Assembly: GCF_965204935.1 (NCBI RefSeq)
Contig: NZ_CBDBFO010000002.1
Source of the DNA: Hoeflea_A sp965204935
GTDB lineage: Bacteria; Pseudomonadota; Alphaproteobacteria; Rhizobiales; Rhizobiaceae
Direction: 5' to 3' (one strand)
Length of the DNA stretch: 64,000 nt
The notes below the pieces were generated by a model that searched no databases, was not told the origin of the DNA, and saw only the letters and a program-made list of their open reading frames with translations. Positions 18,648 through 28,412 of the stretch are shown piece by piece. Positions within the stretch are counted from its first letter, which is position 1. Each line of letters starts with the position of its first letter. Made by a program: the position numbers and the translations under genes.

Positions 18648-19805
18648 ATGGATCGCAGACTGTTCATCAAACTCGCAGGTACCGCGGCGGCCGTGAGCGC
18701 CCTGCCCGCATTCGGCACTGCCTTTGCCGCCGATCCGGTCAAGGTCGGTGTGCTGCTGCCGCAATCCGGACCGGGTGGCCTTTTCGGCCCGTCCTGTGAA
18801 AACGCGGCCAACCTTGCCGTCGCCGAGATCAATGACGGCGGCGGTGTTCTGGGCCGCATGATCGAGCCGGTCTTTGCCGATGTTGGCGGGCCGCCGTCCG
18901 ACGCCAACCAGGCGGCGCTCAAGCTTTGGAAGGGTGAAAAGGTCGAGGCCTTTGTGGGCATGCATGACAGCGCGGTGCGCGGCGCCCTCACCAACCTCTT
19001 CAAGGGCCAGGTGCCCTACATCTATACGCCCGTCTATGAGGGCGGCGAATGCTCGGCGGGAACCTTTGTGCTCGGAGAGACGCCGGCTCAGCAGCTCGAA
19101 CCGGTGATCCCGTGGATGGCGGCCAACAAGGGCGCCAGCAAATGGTACCTGATCGGCAATGACTATAACTGGCCGCGCGACACCAATGCCGCGGCCAAAG
19201 GATACATCGAAGCGTCGGGCGGCTCGGTCGTCGGCGAAGAATACCTGCCGTTCACGGCGGACAATTTCGACAGCAACCTTGCCAAGATCAAGAGCAGCGG
19301 TGCCGATGCCGTGCTGATCACGCTTGTCGGCGGCGCCTCGGTCGGCTTCAACCGTGCCTTTGCGAGCTTCGGCCTGCCGGATTCGGTGGTGCGTCTGGGA
19401 ACGCTGATCGAGGAAAACACGCTGGCAGGCATTGGCGCGGAGAATTCGAAAAACCTCTTCTCCTCGGCCGGATACTTCGCCACGATCGACACGCCAGCCG
19501 CGGCCGCATTCGCGGAGGCCTATCATGGCAAGTTCGGCGCCGATGCGGCGGCCCTCAATTCGCTCGGTGAGTCATGCTATGAGGGCCTGAAGCTGCTTCA
19601 GGCGATGGCGGAAAAGGCCGGATCGCTCGACGTTGCGGACCTGGAAAAGGCCGCGGAAGGCACCAGCTATGACGGGCCCCGCGGGCACGCGACAATGAGC
19701 GAACGGCACGTCTCCAGGGACATCTTCCTCGCCGAGGCGGATGGCGCCGGCTTCAAGGTGGTGGAGACATTCCCCGCCGTCAGCGCCGGGAAGAACTGCT
19801 CGTAA
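18648..19805 (+). CDS. ABC transporter substrate-binding protein (urea/amide type)
   Basis: Periplasmic binding protein of the Peripla_BP_5 group (UrtA, FmdD and AmiC relatives), 385 residues. The signal peptide MDRRLFIKLAG...FGTAFA has an RR pair and may be Tat-type. Mature start KVGVLLPQSGPGGLFGP and the YEGGECS and LIGNDYNWPR segments are typical of short-chain amide and urea binders. AAGGGGAG lies before the ATG and 22 bases separate it from the amidase. The ligand is inferred to be the amidase substrate. Confidence 0.87.
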   Translation: MDRRLFIKLAGTAAAVSALPAFGTAFAADPVKVGVLLPQSGPGGLFGPSCENAANLAVAEINDGGGVLGRMIEPVFADVGGPPSDANQAALKLWKGEKVEAFVGMHDSAVRGALTNLFKGQVPYIYTPVYEGGECSAGTFVLGETPAQQLEPVIPWMAANKGASKWYLIGNDYNWPRDTNAAAKGYIEASGGSVVGEEYLPFTADNFDSNLAKIKSSGADAVLITLVGGASVGFNRAFASFGLPDSVVRLGTLIEENTLAGIGAENSKNLFSSAGYFATIDTPAAAAFAEAYHGKFGADAAALNSLGESCYEGLKLLQAMAEKAGSLDVADLEKAAEGTSYDGPRGHATMSERHVSRDIFLAEADGAGFKVVETFPAVSAGKNCS

Positions 19806-19826
19806 CCGGTTGGAAAGCCAACGCAA

Positions 19827-20678
19827 TTGGACCTGATCCTCACAAACGGCATGAACCTTGTCTATGCCGTTGCGACCCTGGCGCTGATCGCGCTGGGGCT
19901 CGCAGTCGTCTTCGGCCTGCTGGGTGTGATGAACATGGCCCATGGCGAATTCGTTATGCTGGGCGCGTTCAGTGTCTATGTGACCCAGCAGGCAGGACTG
20001 CCGATGCTTGCGGCCGTCCCGCTGGCTATCGCGGTCTGCGGCATTGTCGGCTATTGCGTCGAATGGTCAATCATCAGGCACCTTTACAGCCGCCCCTTCG
20101 ATACGCTGCTCGCAACCTGGGGGCTGTCGATCCTGATGCGCAAGCTGGTCGAGGTGAGCTTCGGGCGCGACTACAAAAGCATCGACCTGGTGCTGCCTGG
20201 AACCGTTGACGTGCTGGGCATTTCCTATCCGTCCTACCGCCTGCTGCTGCTCGCGGTGATCGCCATCTTCTTCACCGCGCTCTTCGTCTGGTATCGCCGC
20301 AGCAACACCGGCGCGCGCATCAAGGCGATGGTTTCCAATCCGCAACTGGCCGCCGCCGTCGGCATCGACACGGCACGGCTGGCGCGCATGACATTCGTCT
20401 TCGGCGTCTGCACGGCGGGCCTTGCCGGCGTTGCCCTCGCGCCGCTGGTGCGGGTCGAGCCCTATATGGGCATCGACTACCTGTTGTCGTCATTCTTTAT
20501 CCTTGTCGTCGGCGGGCTGGGATCGCTGGAAGGCCTTCTCATCGGCTCCTCGGTGATCGGCGGCACGGATACGGTCATCTCGACGCTTTTTGCCAAGACA
20601 AGCGGCTATATGGCGGTGCTGCTGATTTCGATCCTGTTCCTCTGGCTGAGACCCGATGGCCTTTTCTCGCGTCGCTAG
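19827..20678 (+). CDS. ABC transporter permease (LivH/UrtB type)
   Basis: 283 residues, strongly hydrophobic with about eight membrane helices. GVMNMAHGEFVMLGAF near residue 35 is the LivH/UrtB signature, and GGLGSLEGLLIG near residue 230 is the coupling loop. The start is a TTG at 19827 (GGAAAG upstream); an ATG at 19851 is an alternative. The 3' end overlaps the next gene by 23 bases. Second component of the amide-type importer. Confidence 0.88.
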   Translation: MDLILTNGMNLVYAVATLALIALGLAVVFGLLGVMNMAHGEFVMLGAFSVYVTQQAGLPMLAAVPLAIAVCGIVGYCVEWSIIRHLYSRPFDTLLATWGLSILMRKLVEVSFGRDYKSIDLVLPGTVDVLGISYPSYRLLLLAVIAIFFTALFVWYRRSNTGARIKAMVSNPQLAAAVGIDTARLARMTFVFGVCTAGLAGVALAPLVRVEPYMGIDYLLSSFFILVVGGLGSLEGLLIGSSVIGGTDTVISTLFAKTSGYMAVLLISILFLWLRPDGLFSRR

Positions 20679-22392
20679 CCTTGTCGCCCTCGCGGCCCTG
20701 TTGGCGGTGCCCGTCGTCTTCGACATGTTCACCGCCTACCAGCTCGGGCTTTACCTCATCTTCGGCATGGTCGGCCAGGGCATCGCACTGTGCTGGGGAC
20801 GGGCCGGCTTCCTGCCGCTCGGGCAGGCGCTGTTCTTCGGCCTCGGCGCCTATATCGCCGGCGCGGCTCTCAAGGGCGCGGGCGGCAACATCCTGCTGCT
20901 TGCGCCGCTGCTCGTGCTTGCAATTCTCATTCCGGCGCTGCTGGCGGCTGTGGTCGGCCTGCTTGTCTTCAACCGGCAGATCGGATCAGGCCCCTATTTC
21001 TCCCTGATCACCCTGGCGCTGGCGATGCTCGGCTTCCAGCTCGCCAACAGCGCCGACACGATCACCGGCGGCTTCAACGGCATGACCGGCATACCCGGCC
21101 TGCCCGGCTTCGACAGTTACGGCAATCTCTATTACGTCGTCGTCAGTGTGCTCGCTGTCGTCTCTGCAGGCCTGTTCTGGCTCATGAAAACGCCTTTCGG
21201 TGTCCTGCTGTCGGCCACGGCGCAAAACGAGGAGCGTCTCCAGTTCTTCGGCTTCAGCACCAGCGCCCTCAAAGCAGCCGCGTTCGGCATCAGCGCCGGC
21301 CTTGCCGGTCTCGCCGGCGCGCTTTACGTACCGCACCAGGGCATTGTCACCCCGCAATCGGTGGGATTTCTGCTTTCCGCCGAGTTCGTGATCTGGACGG
21401 CTGTCGGCGGGCGCGCGTCGATCGCCGGACCCGTGATCGGTGCAGTGGTCATCGGCTTCCTTGCCTCGGAGCTGCGCGACACGTTCCGCTACTGGGAGGC
21501 CGTGATCGGCCTGATCTTCATCGTCACCGTGCTGAAGTTTCCGCAAGGGCTGGTCGGGCTGGCCGACATGCTGCGGCATAAAGGCGCCCGGGATAAGCCG
21601 CCGCGTCGCAGGGATATCAATCGTCCCCGGAACCGGAGTGCGGAAAGTCCGGCGCTTGTCTTTGACCAGGTCGGCGTGACCATCGGGCCGGTCCGCATCC
21701 TCGATGGCCTCGATTTCCGCATCGACCGGCCCGGGATCCACGCCATCATCGGGCCGAACGGCGCCGGCAAGACCTCGGCCTTCAACGCGATGACCGGGCG
21801 CCTGCCGCTGACCTCCGGCGACATTTCCTGGCGTGGCCGGTCCCTTGCAGGCCTCAAGCCGTTTCAGGTCGCGCGCACGGATATCTCGCGGAAGTTCCAG
21901 ATCCCGTCCGTCTTTCCCGACCTTTCCGTCGATCAGAACCTCGATATCGCCTTGTGGGCCAACCGGATCGATGTAACCGATCTCCTTTCAATGCGGCCGC
22001 TGCGCTGGCGCAGCGATCTTTTCGACAGCATTTCGGCGCGTTTCCCGTTCCTGAAGGAAGGCGGCGGGACCGCCGGTTCCCTGTCGCTCGGCCAGCGCCA
22101 GATGCTGGACTTCTCGATGACCTACCTCACCGAGGCACGCCTGGTGCTTCTCGACGAGCCCTGCGCCGGCCTTTCCGCCGGCGAGACCGGCGAGATGATC
22201 GCGGCCATCGCCGCGATCAACAGCGACCTCGGGTCGACCGCCATCATCATCGAGCACGACATGCGGGTGGTGGAGCAGCTGAGCGACCATGTCTTTGTCA
22301 TGCATCAGGGCCGGCTGCTTGCCGAAGGCGACATTGCCACGGTTCGCGCCAATCCGGACGTGCAGGCAGTCTACAGCGGGGGCACCAAATGA
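20656..22392 (+). CDS. Fused ABC permease-ATPase (LivM-LivG type)
   Basis: One 578-residue chain joins a LivM/UrtC-type permease (about 1-305; GRAGFLPLGQALFFGLGAY, GGRASIAGP) to an ATPase (about 335-578; Walker A GPNGAGKTS, signature LSLGQRQML, Walker B LVLLDE). The linker (about 305-335) is rich in Arg and Pro. The frame is continuous with no frameshift, so the fusion is real. Such fusions are known in rhizobial Liv-type systems. A dimeric transporter would carry one LivM-LivG chain with the separate LivH and LivF partners. Confidence 0.88.
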   Translation: MAFSRVASLVALAALLAVPVVFDMFTAYQLGLYLIFGMVGQGIALCWGRAGFLPLGQALFFGLGAYIAGAALKGAGGNILLLAPLLVLAILIPALLAAVVGLLVFNRQIGSGPYFSLITLALAMLGFQLANSADTITGGFNGMTGIPGLPGFDSYGNLYYVVVSVLAVVSAGLFWLMKTPFGVLLSATAQNEERLQFFGFSTSALKAAAFGISAGLAGLAGALYVPHQGIVTPQSVGFLLSAEFVIWTAVGGRASIAGPVIGAVVIGFLASELRDTFRYWEAVIGLIFIVTVLKFPQGLVGLADMLRHKGARDKPPRRRDINRPRNRSAESPALVFDQVGVTIGPVRILDGLDFRIDRPGIHAIIGPNGAGKTSAFNAMTGRLPLTSGDISWRGRSLAGLKPFQVARTDISRKFQIPSVFPDLSVDQNLDIALWANRIDVTDLLSMRPLRWRSDLFDSISARFPFLKEGGGTAGSLSLGQRQMLDFSMTYLTEARLVLLDEPCAGLSAGETGEMIAAIAAINSDLGSTAIIIEHDMRVVEQLSDHVFVMHQGRLLAEGDIATVRANPDVQAVYSGGTK

Positions 22393-23081
22393 CGGCGCTG
22401 CTGCAGGTCGACAATCTCAGCGGCGGCTATGGCGACGTCACGGTCGTGCGTGATGTGAGCATCTCGGCCGATCGCGGACAGGCTGTCTTTATCACCGGCC
22501 GCAACGGCGTCGGCAAATCCACGCTGGTCAAGCTCATTGCCGGACAGCTCGAACCTGAAAGCGGTTCGATCGCGATGCAGGGGCATGACGTTACCGCCCT
22601 GCCCGCCCATGGCCGCCGGCAAAGCGGCATCGGCTACGCGCCGCAGGAAAGCGTCGTCTTTGACACATTGTCGATCCTGGAGAACCTGACGCTGCATTAC
22701 CCGGACCGGGACCTTGAACGCTACCACGACCTCTTCGGGCAGTTTCCGCGTATCGAGGAGCGTCTGCAACAGACGGCGGGAACGCTGTCAGGCGGCGAAA
22801 AGAAAATCCTTTCCTTCTGCAGGGCGCTGGCGGAAGACACGCCGCTTGTCATCCTCGACGAGCCGTCGGAGGGCGTGCAACCGGAGAATATCGACCGGAT
22901 GGCGCGTGTGATACTCGATGAGAAAGCAAATGGACGATCGTTCCTGATCGTCGAACAGAACCTGACCCTTGTCGAAGAGGCCGCTGATCACGCCTACCTG
23001 CTCGATCACGGCGCATGTGTGTTCGAGACCGGCCGTACCGACAATCTCCGGGACGTCCTTTCGCAACGGCTGCAGATCTAA
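22389..23081 (+). CDS. ABC transporter ATP-binding protein (LivF/UrtE type)
   Basis: 230 residues. Walker A GRNGVGKST, signature LSGGEKKIL, Walker B LVILDEPSEG and switch His region LIVEQNL are all present. ATG overlaps the previous stop (ATGA). It completes the amidase-linked importer: binding protein, LivH permease, fused LivM-LivG and LivF. Confidence 0.9.
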   Translation: MTALLQVDNLSGGYGDVTVVRDVSISADRGQAVFITGRNGVGKSTLVKLIAGQLEPESGSIAMQGHDVTALPAHGRRQSGIGYAPQESVVFDTLSILENLTLHYPDRDLERYHDLFGQFPRIEERLQQTAGTLSGGEKKILSFCRALAEDTPLVILDEPSEGVQPENIDRMARVILDEKANGRSFLIVEQNLTLVEEAADHAYLLDHGACVFETGRTDNLRDVLSQRLQI

Positions 23082-23101
23082 ATACTGTCAATCGCGCATG
23101 A

Positions 23102-24499
23102 TCAGGCCGCGGCGCCCCTGACAAACCGCGTCGCTGCGAAAAGACCGACCAGGGCGAGCGGCAGGCTTGCCATGAAGATCATCGCGGCGGTGAATTTCAG
23201 CTTACCCGGATCATCGATCCCCGATGCGTTGGCAACGATACCAACGAATGCGGCGCCCAGTGCAAATCCGAGCCGGTGCACCGTGGGCAATGCGCTGGAG
23301 ACACGGCGGGTTTCCTGCTTCGGCGCGATTTCCGTTGCGAGCCGCAGCACGAACGTCCAGGCGGTGCCGAAGCCGAAACCAACCATCGCGGCAAAGACCG
23401 CCACCAGCCAGATCGGCCCCTCCGGCACGGCGTAGATGAGGCCGGCCGTCCCGATGGTGATGATGGACATGCCGGTGAGAATGAACATCCGGTCTCGCTC
23501 CGGCGGTTGCCCGGAGACAAGCAGCGCCGCGACGGTCCAGGCAATGGATTCGAGCGCAATGACATAACCGGCGACCAGCACCGACACACCATGCAGGCTG
23601 GTGATCAGCAACGGCACATAAATGGTGACCGCCGTCGTTGCAGCGGCAAAGCACATGATCATGACGATCGCGGCGCCGACGGGATTGAAGAAACTGATCG
23701 GGCTTGGCGGCAATAGCCGGCTTTGCTCGTGACGCGAATCGAGCCACACGAAAAGCACGAGACAGGCGATCCCGAGAAGCACGAAGAGCGTGGTGCCGAG
23801 CGGCGCGACATCAATACCGGCATAGGCGATGAGAAGCACACCGGCACAAAGCCAGGCCAGGCGCCTTAAAGGAAAGTGCTCGACCTGATCACTGCGCGGC
23901 GCGTCGCCTTCGTCCCTTTGCAGGAAAATCCAGGCGGCAAGGATCGACGCCTGCAGGGCAAAGAACCAGAAGCCGCCCCGCCAATGGGCAAACTCGACGA
24001 AAATGCCGCCGATCAGCGGCCCGGTGAAGGCCGAGACACCCCAGATCGTCGAAATCGCCGCCATGACCCTGGGCACCAGCCGCGGCGGAAAACGCACGGC
24101 CGCGAGGACGAAGGAGAAGGCCATCAGGCCGCCGCCGCCGAGGCCCTGGAATACCCGGCCGAGCAGCAGCACCTCCATTGTCGGTGCCAGTGCGCTGACC
24201 GCGCAGCCGAGCGTGAACAGTGCTCCGGCGAAGGCCATGGGAAGGCGGATGCCGTAGCGCATGGACAACAAGCCACCTGCGGCGCCAACGACGATCGTGC
24301 CCATCTCGTAGAGGGCAAAGGTCCAGGGAACCAGCGCCAGGCCGCCGATATCGGCGACGATCGCCGGCGTCATGGTGGAGACGAGAAGCCCGTCGGCGGC
24401 GTGCAGCCAGACGCCCAGGCAGGCGGCGATCAGCGGTGCACGATAGCCTGGCGCAACAATCTCGCGCCAGCCGACGGTGTCCCCGACATTTTCTGACAC
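23102..24499 (-). CDS. MFS transporter (DHA2-like drug/proton antiporter)
   Basis: 465 residues with 12-14 membrane helices. The N-terminal half shows the MFS loop motif (MRYGIRLPMAFAG) and an LLLGRVFQGLGGGG segment typical of multidrug-type MFS proteins. The start appears to be GTG at 24499, 3 bases after the guaB stop, so it probably belongs to the guaB transcript. Substrate unknown. Confidence 0.83.
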   Translation of the reverse strand: MSENVGDTVGWREIVAPGYRAPLIAACLGVWLHAADGLLVSTMTPAIVADIGGLALVPWTFALYEMGTIVVGAAGGLLSMRYGIRLPMAFAGALFTLGCAVSALAPTMEVLLLGRVFQGLGGGGLMAFSFVLAAVRFPPRLVPRVMAAISTIWGVSAFTGPLIGGIFVEFAHWRGGFWFFALQASILAAWIFLQRDEGDAPRSDQVEHFPLRRLAWLCAGVLLIAYAGIDVAPLGTTLFVLLGIACLVLFVWLDSRHEQSRLLPPSPISFFNPVGAAIVMIMCFAAATTAVTIYVPLLITSLHGVSVLVAGYVIALESIAWTVAALLVSGQPPERDRMFILTGMSIITIGTAGLIYAVPEGPIWLVAVFAAMVGFGFGTAWTFVLRLATEIAPKQETRRVSSALPTVHRLGFALGAAFVGIVANASGIDDPGKLKFTAAMIFMASLPLALVGLFAATRFVRGAAA

Positions 24500-24502
24500 G
24501 TT

Positions 24503-26005
24503 CTAGACGGCGCCCGGATAGTTGGGGCTTTCACGGGTGATGGTCACGTCGTGGGTGTGGCTTTCGCGCAGGCCCGCACCGGAAATGCGCACGAAGCGGG
24601 CGCGCTCGTGCATCTCGGCAAGGTTCGCCGCGCCGACATAGCCCATGGCCGCCTTCAGACCGCCGCCGAGCTGGTGTAGGACGGCTGCCACGGGCCCCTT
24701 GTAGGGCACCTGCCCCTCGATGCCTTCCGGGACCAGCTTCAGCGTGTCGCGCACCTCGGCTTGGAAGTAGCGGTCCGCCGAACCGCGCGCCATGGCGCCG
24801 ACCGAGCCCATGCCGCGATAGGCCTTGAAGGAGCGGCCCTGGTAGAGATAGACCTCGCCGGGGCTTTCGTCCGTGCCGGCGAGGAGCGAGCCGATCATCA
24901 CGGCCGACGCGCCGGCGGCGATCGCCTTTGCCATGTCGCCGGAATATTTGATGCCACCATCGGCGATCACCGGAACGCCGCGATCGGCCGCCGCCTCGAC
25001 GGCACTCAACACGGCCGAAAGCTGCGGCACGCCGACGCCGGCTACGATACGCGTCGTGCAGATGGAGCCCGGCCCGATGCCGACCTTGATCGCGTCCGCG
25101 CCGGCATCGATCAGGGCCTTGGTTCCGTCGGCGGTGGCGACATTGCCGGCCATGATGCGCACGGAGTTGGAGAGCTGCTTGACCCGCACGACCGCGTCGA
25201 GCACCCGCTGCGAATGGCCGTGGGCGGTGTCGATGACAAGCAGGTCGATACCGGCATCGATCAGCCGCTCAGCGCGCTCGAAACCGTCCTCGCCAACCGT
25301 GGTGGCCGCGCCGACGCGCAGACGGCCCTGCGCATCCTTGGAAGCATCGGGGTTGAGCTGCGATTTCTCGATATCCTTGACGGTGATGAGGCCGACGCAG
25401 TGTCCGTCCGGGTCGACGACCAGCAGCTTTTCGATGCGGTGCTGGTGCAGCAGCTTCTTGGCCTCGTGCTGCTCGACATTCTCGTTGACCGTCACCAGCC
25501 TTTCGCTGGTCATCAGTTCGCTGATCTTCTGGCCGGGATCGGAGGCAAAGCGCACATCGCGGTTGGTCAAGATACCAACCAACCGCCCCGTGGTCTGACC
25601 GCCCGTGCCGCCGTTCTCGACCACCGGGATGCCGGAAATGCCGTGCGTCTTCATCAAGAGCTGCGCATCGCCGAGCGTCGCCTCGGGACCGATGGTGACC
25701 GGGTTGACGACCATGCCGGATTCGAACTTCTTGACCTGGCGGACCTCTTCGGCCTGCTCTTCCGGAGAAAAATTGCGGTGGATGACGCCGATGCCGCCGG
25801 CCTGCGCCATGGCGATGGCGAGGCGCGCTTCGGTGACCGTGTCCATCGCCGAGGAGATGATCGGAAGGTTGAGATCGATGTCGTGGGCGATGCGCGTGCG
25901 GATGTCGGTCTCGCCGGGCATCACGGTCGAATGGCCGGGCTGCAGCAGCACATCGTCAAAGGTAAGGGCTTCGTGTCCGGTCGCCGATTCGATAATGCGT
26001 ACCAT
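24503..26005 (-). CDS. guaB: Inosine-5'-monophosphate dehydrogenase
   Basis: Converts IMP to XMP with NAD+, the committed step to GMP. 500 residues: (beta/alpha)8 barrel interrupted by a CBS pair (about 95-210). N-terminal LTFDDVLLQPG, catalytic Cys loop GIGPGSICTTR, and the flap segment YRGMGSVGAM are intact. ATG at 26005 is preferred over a TTG at 26011. guaA, the next step, lies about 13 kb away on the same strand. Confidence 0.97.
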   Translation of the reverse strand: MVRIIESATGHEALTFDDVLLQPGHSTVMPGETDIRTRIAHDIDLNLPIISSAMDTVTEARLAIAMAQAGGIGVIHRNFSPEEQAEEVRQVKKFESGMVVNPVTIGPEATLGDAQLLMKTHGISGIPVVENGGTGGQTTGRLVGILTNRDVRFASDPGQKISELMTSERLVTVNENVEQHEAKKLLHQHRIEKLLVVDPDGHCVGLITVKDIEKSQLNPDASKDAQGRLRVGAATTVGEDGFERAERLIDAGIDLLVIDTAHGHSQRVLDAVVRVKQLSNSVRIMAGNVATADGTKALIDAGADAIKVGIGPGSICTTRIVAGVGVPQLSAVLSAVEAAADRGVPVIADGGIKYSGDMAKAIAAGASAVMIGSLLAGTDESPGEVYLYQGRSFKAYRGMGSVGAMARGSADRYFQAEVRDTLKLVPEGIEGQVPYKGPVAAVLHQLGGGLKAAMGYVGAANLAEMHERARFVRISGAGLRESHTHDVTITRESPNYPGAV

Positions 26006-26181
26006 GGCCAATCCTCTAATATGTGGGAATGCGACGGCCCGCCGCTTCGGCGCCGCTGCAGTCTCGATGATCGATCAGAAGTTGGCGTTGGCTGGTACCA
26101 CGGAAAAGCGGTCAAGGGAACAGAAAAAGCACAGGCACCGCCTTGAGCCAGCGTTTGCAAGCACTTGATTTCATGAATTTG

Positions 26182-26889
26182 TCACGCGCCGGCGTTGGAG
26201 CGTCCCTTGAAGCTCTTCGCCAGGAGGTACATCTCGACCGATTCGGCGCGCGAGGCGGGCGGCTTGATGTGGATGACCTGCTTGAAGTTCTTCTTCAGCA
26301 TGGCAAGGAGATCCGCCTCGGTGCCGCCCTGGAAGGTCTTGGCGAGGAAATGGCCGCCCTCTTTCAATACTTCGACGGCGAAATAGGCCGCCACCTCGCA
26401 CAGATGCATGGTGCGCAGATGGTCGGTGCGGCGGTGGCCGGTGGTCGGCGCCGCCATGTCGGACATGACAAGGTCCGGCGCGCCGCCGCAGGCCTCGATG
26501 AGTTTTTGCGGCGCGTCGTCATCGAGAAAATCCATCTGCAGGAACTTGACGCCCGGCACCGGGTCCATCTCGAGGAAATCGATGGCGGCGACGGTCGGGT
26601 CCGTGTCGGTTGAGCCGGTGACCTTGGCGGCGATCTGCGACCAGCTTCCGGGCGCCGAGCCGAGATCGACAATGCGTTTGGCGCCGTCCAGGATCTTGTG
26701 CTTGGCATCGATCTCCAGCAGCTTAAAGGCGGCGCGGGCGCGGTAGCCCTCGAGCTGCGCCCTCTGCACGTAAGGATCATTGATGTGGCGCTCGATCCAG
26801 CGCCTCGACGAGGCCTTGATCTTGCCGCGCTTCTTGACCTTCTGGCCGAGCTTGCGCCCGGTGCGGCTGCCTGAGGACGGACCGCTCAT
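26182..26889 (-). CDS. rlmE: 23S rRNA 2'-O-methyltransferase RlmE (FtsJ/RrmJ)
   Basis: Methylates U2552 (E. coli numbering) of 23S rRNA. 235 residues with a basic N-terminal extension. SAM motif VDLGSAPGSWSQ, and the K-D-K-E tetrad positions appear in RAAFKLLEI, MSDMAAPT, GGHFLAKTFQG and SRAESVEMYL. It overlaps ppx by 4 bases, so translation is probably coupled. Confidence 0.94.
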   Translation of the reverse strand: MSGPSSGSRTGRKLGQKVKKRGKIKASSRRWIERHINDPYVQRAQLEGYRARAAFKLLEIDAKHKILDGAKRIVDLGSAPGSWSQIAAKVTGSTDTDPTVAAIDFLEMDPVPGVKFLQMDFLDDDAPQKLIEACGGAPDLVMSDMAAPTTGHRRTDHLRTMHLCEVAAYFAVEVLKEGGHFLAKTFQGGTEADLLAMLKKNFKQVIHIKPPASRAESVEMYLLAKSFKGRSNAGA

Positions 26890-28412
26890 GGGCGCCCGCT
26901 CCCCTCGCCCGGCCGCTCGCCGCGCTTCGGCCCCTGCGGGCGCTTGTAATAGTTGCGCCGGCCGCGGCCGCGGCGCCAGATGCCGTCGGCGGCCATCATT
27001 TCCGTCAGCAACCCCTCGCGCAGTCCGCGGTCGGCGACACGCAGGCGCTCCGAGGGCCAGCGGCGGCGGATCGCCTCGAGAATGGCGCAGCCGGCGAGAA
27101 CCAGGTCGGCGCGGTCGGAACCGATGCAGGGATTGGACGAGCGGGCTTGGAAATCCCAGGACAGCAGCTTCTGCGTCATCCTGTCGACGTCGCGGCTCGA
27201 CAGCCAGAGCCCGTCGACGCGCCGCCGGTCATAGCGCGGCAGGTCGAGATGAACGCCTGCCAGCGTCGTCACCGTTCCGGAGGTTCCGAGCAGGTGGAAC
27301 ACACCCTCGCCGCCATTGCAGCCCGGAATTTCCGGACAGGCAAAGCCTTCAAGCAGGTCGGCGACCTCCTCGACCATGTCGGCGAAGATCCTGGTCGTGA
27401 CCTCGCGCCCGCCATGGCGCTCGGACAACGTGACCACGCCGACAGGCAGCGATGTCCAGGCGGCAATGTGGTTGGCGAGCCGGTTGGAGCGGCTGCCGGA
27501 GAGGTCGATAGCGGCGATTTCCGACGAGCCGCCACCGATGTCGAAAAGCACAACACCCTCGGTCTCGCGCCCGACAAGCGACGAGCAGCCGGAAACGGCC
27601 AGCCGCGCCTCGGTCTCGCGGTTGACGATCTCGAGGTCAAGCCCGGTCTCGTCCTTGACGCGGTCGAGGAATTCGGAACCGTTCCTTGCCGAGCGGCATG
27701 CCTCCGTTGCGATCAGCCGGTGGCGGCGCACGGGCCGGTTCTTCATCTTGGTGGCGCAGACCTTCAGCGCCTCGACGGCGCGGTCCATGGCCGCCTGCGA
27801 AAGCTCGCCCGTGGCCCCCAGTCCCTCGCCAAGGCGCACGATCCGCGAGAAGGCGTCGACCACACGGAACTGGCCAGGCTTGGTCGGCACGGCGACGAGC
27901 AGCCGGCAATTGTTCGTGCCGAGATCGAGCGCCGCGTAGAGCGGGCCCTTGGGGTGCTGGCGTTTCTGGCGCCACGGATTGGACGCCTGCCGGCCGCGCG
28001 CCTTCTGGCCGGTCTGCTGGTCATGGCCGTTGCCGCGTTTGGACTGCTGATCGGTGGATTGTGTCTTTGGCGGCCTGTCGTCGCGGGCATCGCCATTGAC
28101 CTGCGGGGCGTTGGCGCCCTCACTGCGGCCGCCCTTTCCGCGCCGCGAGCGCCGGCGGCGTCGACGGCCCTTTCCCGTTCCGGGACCGGGTGTACCGTCC
28201 TGCGGCTGCGGAGCAGCGGAGCTGTCATTGACCTGTTCGGAGCGCCGGGATTCCGAGTCTGTTCCGGTATCCCTCGCGGCGTCGGCGCTGCGGTTTTCTT
28301 CGCCCGCTATGCCCTCGGAGCCGGGTCGGACATCCATCCCTTCCCCGGCCGTTACGCCCGTTCTCAGCGCCCCTTCTGCGGACGGCAAGGCGTCCTCATC
28401 GGGGTCTGTCAC
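26886..28412 (-). CDS. Ppx/GppA phosphatase with disordered basic N-terminus
   Basis: Exopolyphosphatase/guanosine pentaphosphatase family, acting on polyphosphate or pppGpp. The catalytic region starts at about residue 155 (YAALDLGTNNCRLLVA, the phosphate-1 motif) and contains VVLFDIGGGSSEI (phosphate-2). The first ~150 residues are low complexity with a run of Arg/Gly/Lys, probably disordered and able to bind polyanions. The start is GTG at 28412. Rhizobial Ppx proteins beside rlmE commonly carry such extensions. Confidence 0.9.
   Translation of the reverse strand: MTDPDEDALPSAEGALRTGVTAGEGMDVRPGSEGIAGEENRSADAARDTGTDSESRRSEQVNDSSAAPQPQDGTPGPGTGKGRRRRRRSRRGKGGRSEGANAPQVNGDARDDRPPKTQSTDQQSKRGNGHDQQTGQKARGRQASNPWRQKRQHPKGPLYAALDLGTNNCRLLVAVPTKPGQFRVVDAFSRIVRLGEGLGATGELSQAAMDRAVEALKVCATKMKNRPVRRHRLIATEACRSARNGSEFLDRVKDETGLDLEIVNRETEARLAVSGCSSLVGRETEGVVLFDIGGGSSEIAAIDLSGSRSNRLANHIAAWTSLPVGVVTLSERHGGREVTTRIFADMVEEVADLLEGFACPEIPGCNGGEGVFHLLGTSGTVTTLAGVHLDLPRYDRRRVDGLWLSSRDVDRMTQKLLSWDFQARSSNPCIGSDRADLVLAGCAILEAIRRRWPSERLRVADRGLREGLLTEMMAADGIWRRGRGRRNYYKRPQGPKRGERPGEGSGRP

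Noticed and set aside
24761..26146. 461-codon plus-strand frame opposite guaB
   Set aside because: Antisense shadow of IMP dehydrogenase; composition is typical of reverse-strand reading.
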